A stretch of DNA of 64,000 bases. Origin: Patescibacteria group bacterium. Its GTDB lineage: Bacteria; Patescibacteriota; Microgenomatia; UBA1406; GWC2-37-13. The position numbers and the translations under genes were made by a program. This document shows, one piece after another, positions 41,894-50,030 of this stretch; position 1 is the stretch's first letter; every line of letters starts with the position of its first letter. The notes under the pieces are model-generated. The model did not search any database. It saw nothing but the letters and a program-made list of their open reading frames with translations, and was not told where the DNA came from. The stretch is from positions 69,207 to 133,206 of the forward strand of contig BPJE01000002.1 in NCBI GenBank assembly GCA_026004455.1, in the 5' to 3' direction.

Positions 41894-43096
41894 TTATAAC
41901 ATAAATTTTCCGTCTTTGTAAATAAGTTTTTTTACGCCGTTTTTTAAAATCGCATAAACTTCTTTTTGCTGAGTGTTAATGATATCACAATGCTCGACTG
42001 ACTCATTAAAACCTAATTTCTTCCAATCTTTTTCCTTCATTTTGTTTTTATTCCCCGAATAACAATCATGATATGATGAACCAATTGCTAAATGGCTATT
42101 ACCCCAATCTCCGCCAAAGTTTTCATCATACAAAGTATTAGCCATAAATCGATTGATTTTTGAAAATCTTTTATCAGTTAAAGAAAATTCACCTATCTTA
42201 TCAGCATTTTTTTGACGAATCATCTCGTGAAGTAGTTTTTCATTTTTTTTCGCTTTTGCTTTGACAATAACACCATCTTTAAACTCCAAATAAATATCTT
42301 TTATCAAATTACCATAACGATAAAGGGGGAAATCAAAATAAATTTTTCCATTGACTCCCCGCCAATCAGGTGAAGTAAAGATCTCAAATGAAGGAATATT
42401 TGCTCCTCTGCCTCCTTGCCAAATCCGCTTTTCTCCTAAACTAATATAAATATCAGTGTCTTTTGAGATCATATGAAATTTTTCAACTGGCAAAGAATTC
42501 ATTTTTTTTCGCAAAGCCTCAATCTCTGAAAACACTTTTTTCCATTTTTCAATTGGTGACTCTTCATTTAAAAAACAAGCGTTGATTATTTGCTGCCAAA
42601 AATCCTCAATTGTCAATCCTGCTTCTTTTGCCATCCCTTCAGTGCCATAAAGACAAAGGGACCAAGTGAGCTTACCTTTATCCTCTTTTTCAAAAAGCCA
42701 TTTTTTCAAAATCTGACGAGATGAATTAGCCAAAACAATTTTTTTTGGATCAACATCTTTTAATAAAAATGGATTTTCCGGCGCAATCAGATAAAGCCGA
42801 TGATCAATTGTATCAACAAGAGATTTTAAATATTTTTTTGGGGTAAATTTAAGTTGTTCATCATTGGCTTTATCAAAAAATATCTTTTCAAACTCCTCTC
42901 TCGCCTCTTTAACAATTGGATGAGCGCCAATTTCTAAAATTCGCTCATAAATTGAGATAGCCAAAGGCAAAGCTGCTGCATCATAAACAAGATAAACTAC
43001 CTCTCCTTTTTTTACTCCTTTCCCCCTTCCTAAAGCAAAATCAACCATCACCGAAGCGTAATTTTTAAGAATTTTTTTATCTGGTTGATAGGACAT
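41894..43096 (-). CDS. M29-family metallo-aminopeptidase
   Basis: Cytoplasmic aminopeptidase of the thermophilic M29 type, 400 residues from the start I prefer at 43096 (MSYQPDKKILKNYASVMVDF). A TATACT box at 43103-43108 ends 6 nt before that ATG, so the longer frame to 43123 is unlikely. Family blocks are WQGGRGANIPSFEIFTSPDW, DRRF-like LTDKRFSKINRFMANTLYDE, and NFGGDWGNSHLAIGSSYHDC with metal-binding His/Glu/Asp residues. It probably recycles peptides, which suits a scavenging lifestyle. Possible -35 TTGATT with a 16-bp spacer. Confidence 0.9.
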   Translation of the reverse strand: MSYQPDKKILKNYASVMVDFALGRGKGVKKGEVVYLVYDAAALPLAISIYERILEIGAHPIVKEAREEFEKIFFDKANDEQLKFTPKKYLKSLVDTIDHRLYLIAPENPFLLKDVDPKKIVLANSSRQILKKWLFEKEDKGKLTWSLCLYGTEGMAKEAGLTIEDFWQQIINACFLNEESPIEKWKKVFSEIEALRKKMNSLPVEKFHMISKDTDIYISLGEKRIWQGGRGANIPSFEIFTSPDWRGVNGKIYFDFPLYRYGNLIKDIYLEFKDGVIVKAKAKKNEKLLHEMIRQKNADKIGEFSLTDKRFSKINRFMANTLYDENFGGDWGNSHLAIGSSYHDCYSGNKNKMKEKDWKKLGFNESVEHCDIINTQQKEVYAILKNGVKKLIYKDGKFML

Positions 43097-43102
43097 AAAA
43101 AT

Positions 43103-43130
43103 AGTATACAAAGAAAAAATCAAAAATCAA
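43103..43130 (-). promoter_or_regulatory. Leaderless promoter of the M29 aminopeptidase gene
   Basis: Minus-strand TTGATT (43125-43130), a 16-bp spacer and TATACT (43103-43108), ending 6 nt before the ATG at 43096. Confidence 0.55.
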
Positions 43131-43563
43131 AATTCAAAATGAAAATTAAAAATTTAAAATGAAAAAAATAAAAAAAGATATTGGATATTAGATATTAGAT
43201 ATTAGATATTTGATATTAAGAGAGTAAAATATTTTTTTAGTTTTAAGTTGTAGTTTTTAGTTTTAACATGTAGGTTTTGAGTTTTTAATGTATTTAATTA
43301 TTTATTATTGATTAAAAATTTATTTATTAAAAATTAAAAATTTTTATTAGGATTTAGAGTTTAGAATTTAGGATTTATTTTAATTAGGTCAATTTTTTTA
43401 TTTTTACACATTCCACGTTACACATTATTAATTAGAGCAATTATTAGGTCAATTTTTTTAAATTTTAGATGTTAAATGTTAGATGACAATTCACAGACAA
43501 CCACATAGGTCATCTTATTAACTAATCATTGAACAAACTTTAGAAATGTTTTATAGTTAAAAA
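43124..43563. other. Intergenic gap made of repeats plus one promoter
   Basis: No gene. It contains heptads GATATTA x4 at 43181-43218, a degenerate TTTTAGT/TTTGAGT heptad stretch to about 43290, and ATTATTTATTATTGATTAAA blocks shared with 25490-25640 and 51540-51665. GGATTTA/GAATTTA heptads lie near 43351, and AATTAGGTCAATTTTTT occurs twice. The right end carries the promoter of the next gene. Confidence 0.75.
43529..43557 (+). promoter_or_regulatory. Leaderless promoter of the deoxyribosyltransferase-like gene
   Basis: TTGAAC (43529-43534), a 17-bp spacer and TATAGT (43552-43557), ending 6 nt before the ATG at 43564. One of the clearest promoters in the window. Confidence 0.7.
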
Positions 43564-43959
43564 ATGAAAGCTTTTTTGTCTTACAGTTTTGAAAATAAAA
43601 AAGAGTTTGAAAAGTTAAATAAAAATTTAAAAGAGTTTCTTAAAAAAGAATTTGATATTGATTGTTATTCTTTTGTTTTTGATTATAAAGAAAAAACTAC
43701 TAATAAAAAAATGATGAAAGATGCTTTAGAATTAATTAATAAAAGCGACTTGATTATTGCTGAATTGTCTTATAAATCAATTGGAATTGGAATAGAAATC
43801 GGTTATGCAAAAGCTAAAAACAAAAAAATAATCTATCTAAAAAAACCCAACACTCCCCTATCAACAACCGCTGAAGGAATTACTGATTATTTAATTGAAT
43901 ATAAAAACGAAAAAGATTTATTTGAAAAATTAACTAATGTTTTGAGTAAAATCTTTTAA
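43564..43959 (+). CDS. Nucleoside 2-deoxyribosyltransferase-like protein
   Basis: A 131-residue single-domain protein: KAFLSYSFENKKEFEKLN at the start, then DALELINKSDLIIAELSYKS and IGIGIEIGYAKAKNKKIIYL. The SDLIIAELS...GIEIGYA pattern is that of the nucleoside 2-deoxyribosyltransferase/DNPH1-like fold, with the glutamate of GIEIG as candidate nucleophile. Members swap bases on, or hydrolyse, deoxynucleosides. It lies convergent to pyrF, overlapping it by 30 bases, so a nucleotide-salvage role is reasonable. Exact activity is not certain. Confidence 0.72.
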   Translation: MKAFLSYSFENKKEFEKLNKNLKEFLKKEFDIDCYSFVFDYKEKTTNKKMMKDALELINKSDLIIAELSYKSIGIGIEIGYAKAKNKKIIYLKKPNTPLSTTAEGITDYLIEYKNEKDLFEKLTNVLSKIF

Positions 43960-44787
43960 TTTTTCTCTTGGATCCTCTGCAAATATCACGCTTCGAGAAA
44001 TATTGATAATTAATCCTTTTCCATTTTTATTTAATCCCTTTTTTAAGACTTGATTAATATCTCCTCCTTGAGAGCCAATACCTGGGACTAAAAACCAGAT
44101 ATCATCACCAACAATACTTCTTATCTCTTTTAACTGCCTTGGATAAGTGGCACCAATTACAAGTAAACAATTTTTATTCTTATTCCACTTATTTACCACC
44201 TGATAAGCTAAATATTGATACAAATTTAATTTTTTAAATTTTTGTTTACCCGCCGTTTTAGGCGGGATTTTTAACTTTTGACTTTTAACTTTTAACTTTA
44301 AATTTTGTATTTCCCCACTTCCCTCATTTGAAGTCTTACATAAAATAATTATTCCTTTATCTTTCATTTCCAAAAACGGCTTTAGGGCTTCACTACCTAA
44401 ATAAGGATTAACTGTCACCGCATCGGCTTGAAGATATTTAAAAACAAAATCAACATAACCACGGTTAGTATTACCAATATCAGCTCTTTTTGCATCAATT
44501 ATAATTGGAATTTCCGGATATTTTTCTCGCAAATAATCACAGGTAAGTTTTAACTCATAAATCCCCTGATGACCTATAGCCTCATAAAAAGAAGTGTTTA
44601 ATTTATATGAACAAACTAAATCAAAAGTCTTGTTAATTATATACTTATTAAAACTGTATTGAGGATATTTTTTTGCTTTAAATTTTTCCGTTATTTTTTC
44701 TAAATCACTATCCAACCCAACACAAATAAAACTTTTATTTTTTTCGACAATATTTTCTAACTTATAGAAAAAATTTTTATTATTCAT
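43930..44787 (-). CDS. pyrF: Orotidine 5'-phosphate decarboxylase (type 2) with repeat-derived insertion
   Basis: Last step of UMP synthesis. Catalytic signature IIIDAKRADIGNTNRGYVDF, N-terminal FICVGLDSDLEKITEKF, and C-terminal WFLVPGIGSQGGDINQVLKK with the phosphate loop. It is 285 residues. Between NEGSGEIQNLK and LYQYLAYQVVNKW lies an extra stretch reading KVKSQKLKIPPKTAGKQKF. This is encoded exactly by an ACTTTTG heptad array (44271-44303) and the CCCGCCGTTTTAGGCGGG palindrome (44249-44266), so repeats expanded a surface loop in frame. It is the last gene of the pyrimidine operon, after a hairpin. Confidence 0.93.
   Translation of the reverse strand: MNNKNFFYKLENIVEKNKSFICVGLDSDLEKITEKFKAKKYPQYSFNKYIINKTFDLVCSYKLNTSFYEAIGHQGIYELKLTCDYLREKYPEIPIIIDAKRADIGNTNRGYVDFVFKYLQADAVTVNPYLGSEALKPFLEMKDKGIIILCKTSNEGSGEIQNLKLKVKSQKLKIPPKTAGKQKFKKLNLYQYLAYQVVNKWNKNKNCLLVIGATYPRQLKEIRSIVGDDIWFLVPGIGSQGGDINQVLKKGLNKNGKGLIINISRSVIFAEDPREKLKDFTQNIS
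44249..44303. repeat. Palindrome plus 7-bp array inserted in frame in pyrF
   Basis: CCCGCC-GTTTTA-GGCGGG (44249-44266) is a perfect hairpin of the TAAAAC-loop family. It is followed by ACTTTTG, ACTTTTA, ACTTTTA, ACTTTAA heptads. The whole block keeps the pyrF frame open. Confidence 0.88.
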
Positions 44788-44813
44788 TTTTATTTATTAA
44801 AAAACTATTTATT

Positions 44814-44845
44814 AAAGACTGTCTTTAACAAAGACAGTCTTTTTT
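44814..44845. terminator. Hairpin of the AAAGACTGTCTTT family between pyrE and pyrF
   Basis: A perfect 13-bp stem AAAGACTGTCTTT, loop AAC, AAAGACAGTCTTT, followed by T's on the plus strand. It may terminate or attenuate transcription between pyrE and pyrF. Sister hairpins are at 49219-49254 and 63792-63834. Confidence 0.6.
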
Positions 44846-45440
44846 AAAAATTATTAAGCCAATTAATGACTTCCTGATATTTTTCTTGACTAATTTTTTT
44901 CTTTTCAAAAAGCACTTTAAGCCATTGTTTTAAAGTAAAAGCATAGTGAAGTTTTAAGCCATTTGAAGCTAAAAACTCTTTTCCACCTTGCTCTCTATCA
45001 AACAAAACTACAACATCTTTTATAACTAAACCACTATTTTTAAGTAAATTAATTGACTCAATCTTTGATTCACCAGTAGTAATCATATCATCAACTAAAA
45101 CCCCTATTTCTCCTTTTTCAAAACTTCCCTCATAAGCTTTTTTTGTACCATAATCTTTTACCTCTTTTCTCGTATAAATCCAAGGCTTGTTGTTGTAAAA
45201 ACTAATGGCTGCCACAATTGGTAAAGCCGTATATGGTACAGCAATCATCTGATGAAAATTTAATTTATCTAAAATCTCAAGATAGACTTTAGCTACATTT
45301 TTTAATATTTTTGGATAAGAGACTAAAACGCGAAGATCAATATAAACTGGAGAGATCATTCCTGATTTCAATTTAAAAGAACCAAATTTGATCGCTCCAA
45401 TTTTAAAAAGATCAATCATTAATCCTTCTTTATTTTTCAT
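44844..45440 (-). CDS. pyrE: Orotate phosphoribosyltransferase
   Basis: A 198-residue type I phosphoribosyltransferase that turns orotate and PRPP into orotidine monophosphate. The PRPP motif is GVLVDDMITTGESKIESINL, and the N-terminal FGSFKLKSGMISPVYIDLRV and VAKVYLEIL match OPRT. The flexible-loop KEVKDYGTKK is also present. It follows pyrD by 17 bases and precedes pyrF by 56 bases, with a hairpin between. Function is secure. Confidence 0.95.
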   Translation of the reverse strand: MKNKEGLMIDLFKIGAIKFGSFKLKSGMISPVYIDLRVLVSYPKILKNVAKVYLEILDKLNFHQMIAVPYTALPIVAAISFYNNKPWIYTRKEVKDYGTKKAYEGSFEKGEIGVLVDDMITTGESKIESINLLKNSGLVIKDVVVLFDREQGGKEFLASNGLKLHYAFTLKQWLKVLFEKKKISQEKYQEVINWLNNF

Positions 45441-45457
45441 AAATTAAATTAAAAATT

Positions 45458-46384
45458 TTAATAATCTTTTAACTGACCTAATTTATCTTCAATTTTATTT
45501 ATCTTTTTTTCTCTAAATATTTTTTCCAATTGTTTTTTTAAATTGCTAAAAATTTTTGGCCCTTTAAGAAGTCTTGTTCCAACTCCTACTAACTTTGCTC
45601 CTGCTAAAATATACTGATAAACATCATCGCCTGTCTCAACTCCACCAACACCAATAATATCAATTTTTCCTTGAGAAAATTTATGAAACAAAATCACTTG
45701 CGCTAAACTAATTGGTTTTAAAACTCTTCCTCCCAATCCGCCAATTCCTTGATTTGGCTTAATCACTAATCTTTCATTTTTTGTATCAATAAAAGCACCT
45801 AATGGATAAGAATTTATTAAAGTGACAAAATCAATTTTTAACTGCAGAAATTTTTCCGCGATTTTTTTAATTGTTTCTCGATCATTATATGGAGGAAGTT
45901 TAACACCAATAACTTTTTTTGTAATTTTTTTTAAGTTTTTTAAAATCTTAAAACTTAAGTCTAAATCATAAGCAAAAATTCCTTTTCCCTCTAAATTTGG
46001 ACAAGATAAATTCACTTCCAAACCATCAAAATCAGTATTATCAATTTTTTCTGCTAAAATATAAAACTCTTTTTCCTTAAAACCAGCAAAACTAGCAATT
46101 AATGGCTTTTGATATTTTTTTAATTTTGAGGCTATTTGACAATAATAATCAACACCAAGATTAGGAAGACCCATACTGTTTATAGAAAAATCATCAGTAA
46201 CATAAAGTCTTGGTTCAGGATTACCAACTCGTTTTTCTAGTGTCATTGTCTTAAACACCACTCCACCTGCCTCACTTTTTAAAATCTCATCAATTTCATT
46301 TTCCGTCGTACACCAGACACCAGAAGCATTTAAAAAAGGAGTCTCAAATTTTAAATTTTTAATTCTTACTGATAAATCAATCAT
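45458..46384 (-). CDS. pyrD: Dihydroorotate dehydrogenase (class 1)
   Basis: A 308-residue FMN enzyme that oxidises dihydroorotate to orotate. Clear motifs: FLNASGVWCTTENEIDEIL, VNLSCPNLEGKGIFAYDLDL, VTLINSYPLGAFIDTKNERL and IIGVGGVETGDDVYQYILAG. The residue at the usual catalytic Cys/Ser position is the Cys of LSCPNL or nearby; I cannot assign it with certainty, so subclass 1A versus 1B is open. I see no PyrK-type electron-transfer gene. It overlaps the amidohydrolase gene upstream by 4 bases. Confidence 0.92.
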   Translation of the reverse strand: MIDLSVRIKNLKFETPFLNASGVWCTTENEIDEILKSEAGGVVFKTMTLEKRVGNPEPRLYVTDDFSINSMGLPNLGVDYYCQIASKLKKYQKPLIASFAGFKEKEFYILAEKIDNTDFDGLEVNLSCPNLEGKGIFAYDLDLSFKILKNLKKITKKVIGVKLPPYNDRETIKKIAEKFLQLKIDFVTLINSYPLGAFIDTKNERLVIKPNQGIGGLGGRVLKPISLAQVILFHKFSQGKIDIIGVGGVETGDDVYQYILAGAKLVGVGTRLLKGPKIFSNLKKQLEKIFREKKINKIEDKLGQLKDY

Positions 46385-47361
46385 TTTTTAATTCCTAAAA
46401 CTTTTAATCCATTAATAGTTGCAATTTTTACTAATTCATCAATCTCATAAAAATGATTAGCTTCAAGCAAAAATCGCAGTTCAGTCCACATATCAGCATC
46501 AGTAAAAGGCTTATAAATATCAGCAATATTATCTGTTCCCAAAGCAACTACTAATCCATAAGGCACCATCTCATCAACCGGAGTCACAGCATTATGAGTC
46601 ACTGACAACTCTTCACTTCGTCGACTATCAATCCAAGCAGTGGGGCAAGATACAAACATCAGATTGACTTCTTTTGCCATCTGATAAATCTTTTCCCGAT
46701 ATTTTTTTGGATGAGACGCTAAAGAAATCGCATGAACCGCCACCACTTTTCCCTCCATTTTCGCTTGTTTTGTCTTTTTAATTAAAAGTTCTGTTTCTTT
46801 TTCTTTTGAGGTATTTAATTGATCAACATGAACATGAACCATCTTCCTTAAATCTTTTCCTTTTTGCAAAATTATCTCTAAATGTTCCTCCTCTTTTCCT
46901 TTATCTTTTCCCGGAAGTCCACCAATAATATCCACAAACTCTGCTCCATAATCAAACCAATAACGAGCTTCTTTATCAATCACTCCTTTTAAAACTTGAT
47001 TAATAAACTTTATTTTTATTTGTTTTTCATATCTGTCCTTAATTTTTTGAGCTGCTTTAATTGCTTTGTCTTTTATCACCTCATCAATATCAATGAAGCT
47101 TCCAATTGTCTGCACTCCTTGAGAAAGCATTATCTCTACTGCATAAGCCATTCGATCATAAATCTGAGAAACGGTTGATTTTCTTTTAATCTCATCAACC
47201 AAACTCCATTTTTCTTGTAATCTTGCTCCAGTAAAAGAAAAATTTTTTTTCGTCAAAGTAAAAGCCCGATCTAAATGACTGTGAGCATTGACAAAACCAC
47301 CATTTTTTTTAATTTTTTTTAAAATCTCTGTTTTTAAATCAAAATAATTAATTTTTTTCAT
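46381..47361 (-). CDS. Amidohydrolase, cytosine-deaminase-like fold, in the pyrimidine operon
   Basis: A 326-residue metal-dependent hydrolase. Metal ligands are visible as NAHSHLD (His27, His29), HVHVDQ (His178), VAVHAIS (His210) and ALGTDN (Asp277), the layout of the cytosine deaminase (CodA) branch. In CodA the His is followed by CDE, where Glu is the key acid/base. Here the matching residue is Gln181, so deamination as in CodA is doubtful. It sits between the ArgG-MGS gene (2-base gap) and pyrD (4-base overlap). No pyrC is present in the operon. A dihydroorotase-like or related ring-closing role is an attractive inference, unproven. Confidence 0.82.
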   Translation of the reverse strand: MKKINYFDLKTEILKKIKKNGGFVNAHSHLDRAFTLTKKNFSFTGARLQEKWSLVDEIKRKSTVSQIYDRMAYAVEIMLSQGVQTIGSFIDIDEVIKDKAIKAAQKIKDRYEKQIKIKFINQVLKGVIDKEARYWFDYGAEFVDIIGGLPGKDKGKEEEHLEIILQKGKDLRKMVHVHVDQLNTSKEKETELLIKKTKQAKMEGKVVAVHAISLASHPKKYREKIYQMAKEVNLMFVSCPTAWIDSRRSEELSVTHNAVTPVDEMVPYGLVVALGTDNIADIYKPFTDADMWTELRFLLEANHFYEIDELVKIATINGLKVLGIKK

Positions 47362-47363
47362 AG

Positions 47364-48980
47364 TTAATGAGTTAATTTTTCTAATTTTTCAATAAATTTT
47401 TTTGCTACTTCAACATCAGTGATCAGATAAGTCTTATTTTTCAAAGCATATTCTCTGATCATCTGACCATCAGTTTTTTCTTTTGGTGATACTCTTCTTC
47501 CTGTCGGAATATTGATAATCAAATCAAATCGATTTTGTTCTAACAAATCAAGCAAATTTGGTTTTAAATGTGGTTGGAAAATTTTATTGACTAAAATTGA
47601 CTCAATTCCCAAACTTTTTAAAAATTTATGAGTTTTGTAAGTAGCATAAATTTTGTATTTCATTTCCGCCAGTTTTTTTATTTCTTTTGTTAATTTGATT
47701 TTATTAGCTCTTTTTCCAATTGATAAAAGAACAGTTTTTTCTGATCGTTGGGCCAAACGCATTTGCAAAGTATAAAGCTCAATAAATCCAGCTGAAGCAT
47801 TTTGATTAAAAGCTTTTGAAGACATAAATGTTGCTAGTTTTTCATCAAATATTGTATTTGGTGTCTCAACTGCCACTGCCTCAACTGATCCTTTATAAAG
47901 TTTTAAAGTGACTTTACCAGTGACTTTTTGATTTAAATGATCAATGAAAGCATTTAAATCAGCCATCAAAGGCTCATACCAAAAACCTCCATAACACAAA
48001 TATGCCCATTTAATATCAACCTCACTTTTGAACTCATTCTCAACTCTGGTGCAAACATATTTTTCCAAATTGCGATGAGCAGTAATGATAATCTCAGCTG
48101 CTGGCGCCTCATAAACTCCTCTAACCTTCAAACCAACTACTCTATCTTCAATATGATGAGTAATACCGACACCGTGTTTAGCACCAATTTTATTTAAGGT
48201 TAAAATCAAATCAGCTAACTTCATATTTTTACCATTCAAAGCCACTGGAATTCCTTTAATAAAATTTAAATCAATATACTCTGGTTTATCAGGAGCTTTT
48301 TCTGGAATATTGCAAACAAGTAAAATTTTTTCAAGCGGTGGAATTAAAGCTGGATTTTCAATCTCTCCTCCCTCTCCTGTCACTCCCCACATATTATCAT
48401 CATAAGAATAAGGTTTGTCTGAAGTTTGCCTCACTGGAATACCGTGTTTTTTTGCATACTCAAGCTCTTCATCTCGACCCATTGACCACTCGCGAACCGG
48501 CGCAATAATCTTAATGTCAGGATTTAAAGTCAAAGCTGTCCCCTCAATTCTCACCTGATCATTGCCTTTTCCAGTACAACCATGAGCAATACAATCAGCT
48601 CCTTCAATAGCTGCAATTTTTACTGCCCATTTTGCTAAAAGTGGTCGACCTAAGGGAGTTGATAAATGATAATTGCCTTGATATGAGGCATTGGCTTTTA
48701 TTCCTTTAGCAATATATTCATTAGCAAACTCTTCTTTAGCATCAACTACATAAGCTTTAATCGCTCCAAGTTTTAAAGCTTTTTTTCTAATCTCCTCCAA
48801 ATCATCTGCTTGCTGACCAATATCAATTGTTAAAGCAATTACTTGAGCTTTATACTCATCTTGTATCCATTTAAGCATAACTGAGGTATCCAGTCCACCT
48901 GAATAAAGCAAAACAACTTTTTTTACCTCACCCTTTCTTCCTTCATAAGATGAGACCTTGATATACTCTGTTTTTTTCAT
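47364..48980 (-). CDS. argG: Argininosuccinate synthase fused to a CarB-type MGS-like regulatory domain
   Basis: This 538-residue protein is about 120 residues longer than normal ArgG. Residues 1-412 are a full ArgG: VVLLYSGGLDTSVMLKWI (PP-loop), YHLSTPLGRPLLAKWA, IAHGCTGKGNDQVRIEGTAL (aspartate site), APVREWSMGRDEELEYAKKH, and KPYSYDDNMWGVTGEGGEIE. From about 413 comes an MGS-like domain: KTVLLSIGKR, YKIYATYKTHKFLKSLGIES, VNKIFQPHLKPNLLDLLEQN, then FDLIINIPTGRR and DGQMIREYALKNK. It resembles the allosteric C-terminus of carbamoyl-phosphate synthase, and the phosphate-contact Thr/Thr/Lys pattern (ATxxT, NK) is kept. It leads the pyr operon, so feedback control by a nucleotide is likely (inference). 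Confidence 0.92.
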   Translation of the reverse strand: MKKTEYIKVSSYEGRKGEVKKVVLLYSGGLDTSVMLKWIQDEYKAQVIALTIDIGQQADDLEEIRKKALKLGAIKAYVVDAKEEFANEYIAKGIKANASYQGNYHLSTPLGRPLLAKWAVKIAAIEGADCIAHGCTGKGNDQVRIEGTALTLNPDIKIIAPVREWSMGRDEELEYAKKHGIPVRQTSDKPYSYDDNMWGVTGEGGEIENPALIPPLEKILLVCNIPEKAPDKPEYIDLNFIKGIPVALNGKNMKLADLILTLNKIGAKHGVGITHHIEDRVVGLKVRGVYEAPAAEIIITAHRNLEKYVCTRVENEFKSEVDIKWAYLCYGGFWYEPLMADLNAFIDHLNQKVTGKVTLKLYKGSVEAVAVETPNTIFDEKLATFMSSKAFNQNASAGFIELYTLQMRLAQRSEKTVLLSIGKRANKIKLTKEIKKLAEMKYKIYATYKTHKFLKSLGIESILVNKIFQPHLKPNLLDLLEQNRFDLIINIPTGRRVSPKEKTDGQMIREYALKNKTYLITDVEVAKKFIEKLEKLTH

Positions 48981-49009
48981 AATTTTTAAAAAATTTATAA
49001 AAATTTATA

Positions 49010-49038
49010 AAAAAAATGAGCCCGAAGGCTCATTTTTT
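49010..49038. terminator. Bidirectional Rho-independent terminator
   Basis: ATGAGCC, loop CGAA, GGCTCAT, with A-run before and T-run after, so it works in both directions. It separates the pyrimidine operon start from the gap to the right. Confidence 0.75.
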
Positions 49039-49156
49039 AAAAAAATTAACAAAAATTTGCAAAAAATTAATTTTCATTCTAAAAAGAAATCCTAATATAT
49101 TTTTTTTCCTTTGTCAACTGAAAATTTATTTTTTGATTTTATATTATTAAAACAAC

Positions 49157-49205
49157 AAAAAATATTTTATTATCATCAAAAAATGATGCGATCGTTTCAT
49201 TTTTT
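49157..49205. repeat. 49-nt repeat, first copy
   Basis: Identical over 49 nt to 63701-63749. It contains the near-palindrome ATGATGCGATCGTTTCAT between A- and T-rich flanks. In both places CAACAA lies just upstream, and an AAAGACTGTC-family hairpin lies downstream. Confidence 0.9.
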
Positions 49206-49218
49206 GGTGATTTAATAA

Positions 49219-49254
49219 AAAGACTCTCTTTGCAATTATGCAAAGACAGTCTTT
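49219..49254. terminator. Hairpin of the AAAGACTGTCTTT family
   Basis: Stem AAAGACTCTCTTTGCA/TGCAAAGACAGTCTTT with one mismatch and loop ATTA. Probably terminator-like. Together with the 49-nt repeat upstream it forms a composite also present at 63701-63834. Confidence 0.55.
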
Positions 49255-49276
49255 AATAGGATAAAAAGAATATAAA

Positions 49277-49308
49277 AGACAAAACCTTTTAAAAAAAGGT
49301 TCTGTCCT
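49277..49308. terminator. Hairpin of the GGACAGAACC family
   Basis: Imperfect stem AGACAAAACCTTTT with AAAGGTTCTGTCCT. Sister hairpins are at 52972-53000 and 62589-62623. The rest of the gap 48981-49439 holds only the listed repeats, AATTAGGTCAATTT at 49314, and the TATAAT at 49426-49431, which ends 8 nt before the next ATG. Confidence 0.55.
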
Positions 49309-49439
49309 TAATAATTAGGTCAATTTAAAATTATTCATTTTTTGTTATTTTTATATTATCCTGATAATCCATAGACAATTGCATAGGTCGGATTGAGAGT
49401 TCTTTTGTTCATAAAAATTTTTAGTTATAATTAAATTTA

Positions 49440-50030
49440 ATGAAAAAAAACATTTTAATTTTAATATTGTTTGTAATTTTTATTTTAGTAATAACTTTTT
49501 TAATTAAAAAAATAAATTATATAAATTCAAATCAACAAAACAATAAATTAAAAAATAATTTTAATCAAAATGTTACACAAATAACTCCAATTCTTGAATC
49601 AAAAAATTTAATTTCATATATGTTTTTTTCATATAAATTAGAGTCAATAAATCAAAATAAAAAAATATTAACTATCTATCTTAACGGAAGTGAGGATAGT
49701 TTAGCTGACGCCGCCGATCTTACACTTACTTTTGATAAAAATATTATTATAGAAAAAATTATTGAAGGAGATAGCTTTGTTCTTTATCCAAGAAAATTAA
49801 TCAAAGATAATTCTTTAATTATTACCGGTGTCAGTTTAAGCGAAGAAAATAAATTAAAATTTGCAAAACCTAATACTAAATTTATTACAATAATTTTAGA
49901 TTTAAATTATAAAATAAATAAAACTAAACCACTTTTTATAATTATAAATAACTCTGAAAGTAAAATATTTTTTAATGGTAAAGATATTACTAATTTAGAT
50001 AAACAATTTAAACAAATAACTATAAATTAA
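49440..50030 (+). CDS. Membrane-anchored protein with cohesin-like domain
   Basis: A 196-residue protein with an N-terminal membrane anchor (ILILILFVIFILVITFLI) and an outside domain. The region ILTIYLNGSEDSLADAADLT and LTFDKNIIIEKIIEGDSFVL followed by SLIITGVSL has the strand pattern of cohesin-type beta sandwiches (AADLTLxFD...GD). The call is by pattern only. The next gene overlaps by one base and encodes a dockerin-like module, so the two may bind each other on the cell surface. Leaderless promoter: TATAAT ends 8 nt before the ATG. Confidence 0.6.
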   Translation: MKKNILILILFVIFILVITFLIKKINYINSNQQNNKLKNNFNQNVTQITPILESKNLISYMFFSYKLESINQNKKILTIYLNGSEDSLADAADLTLTFDKNIIIEKIIEGDSFVLYPRKLIKDNSLIITGVSLSEENKLKFAKPNTKFITIILDLNYKINKTKPLFIIINNSESKIFFNGKDITNLDKQFKQITIN

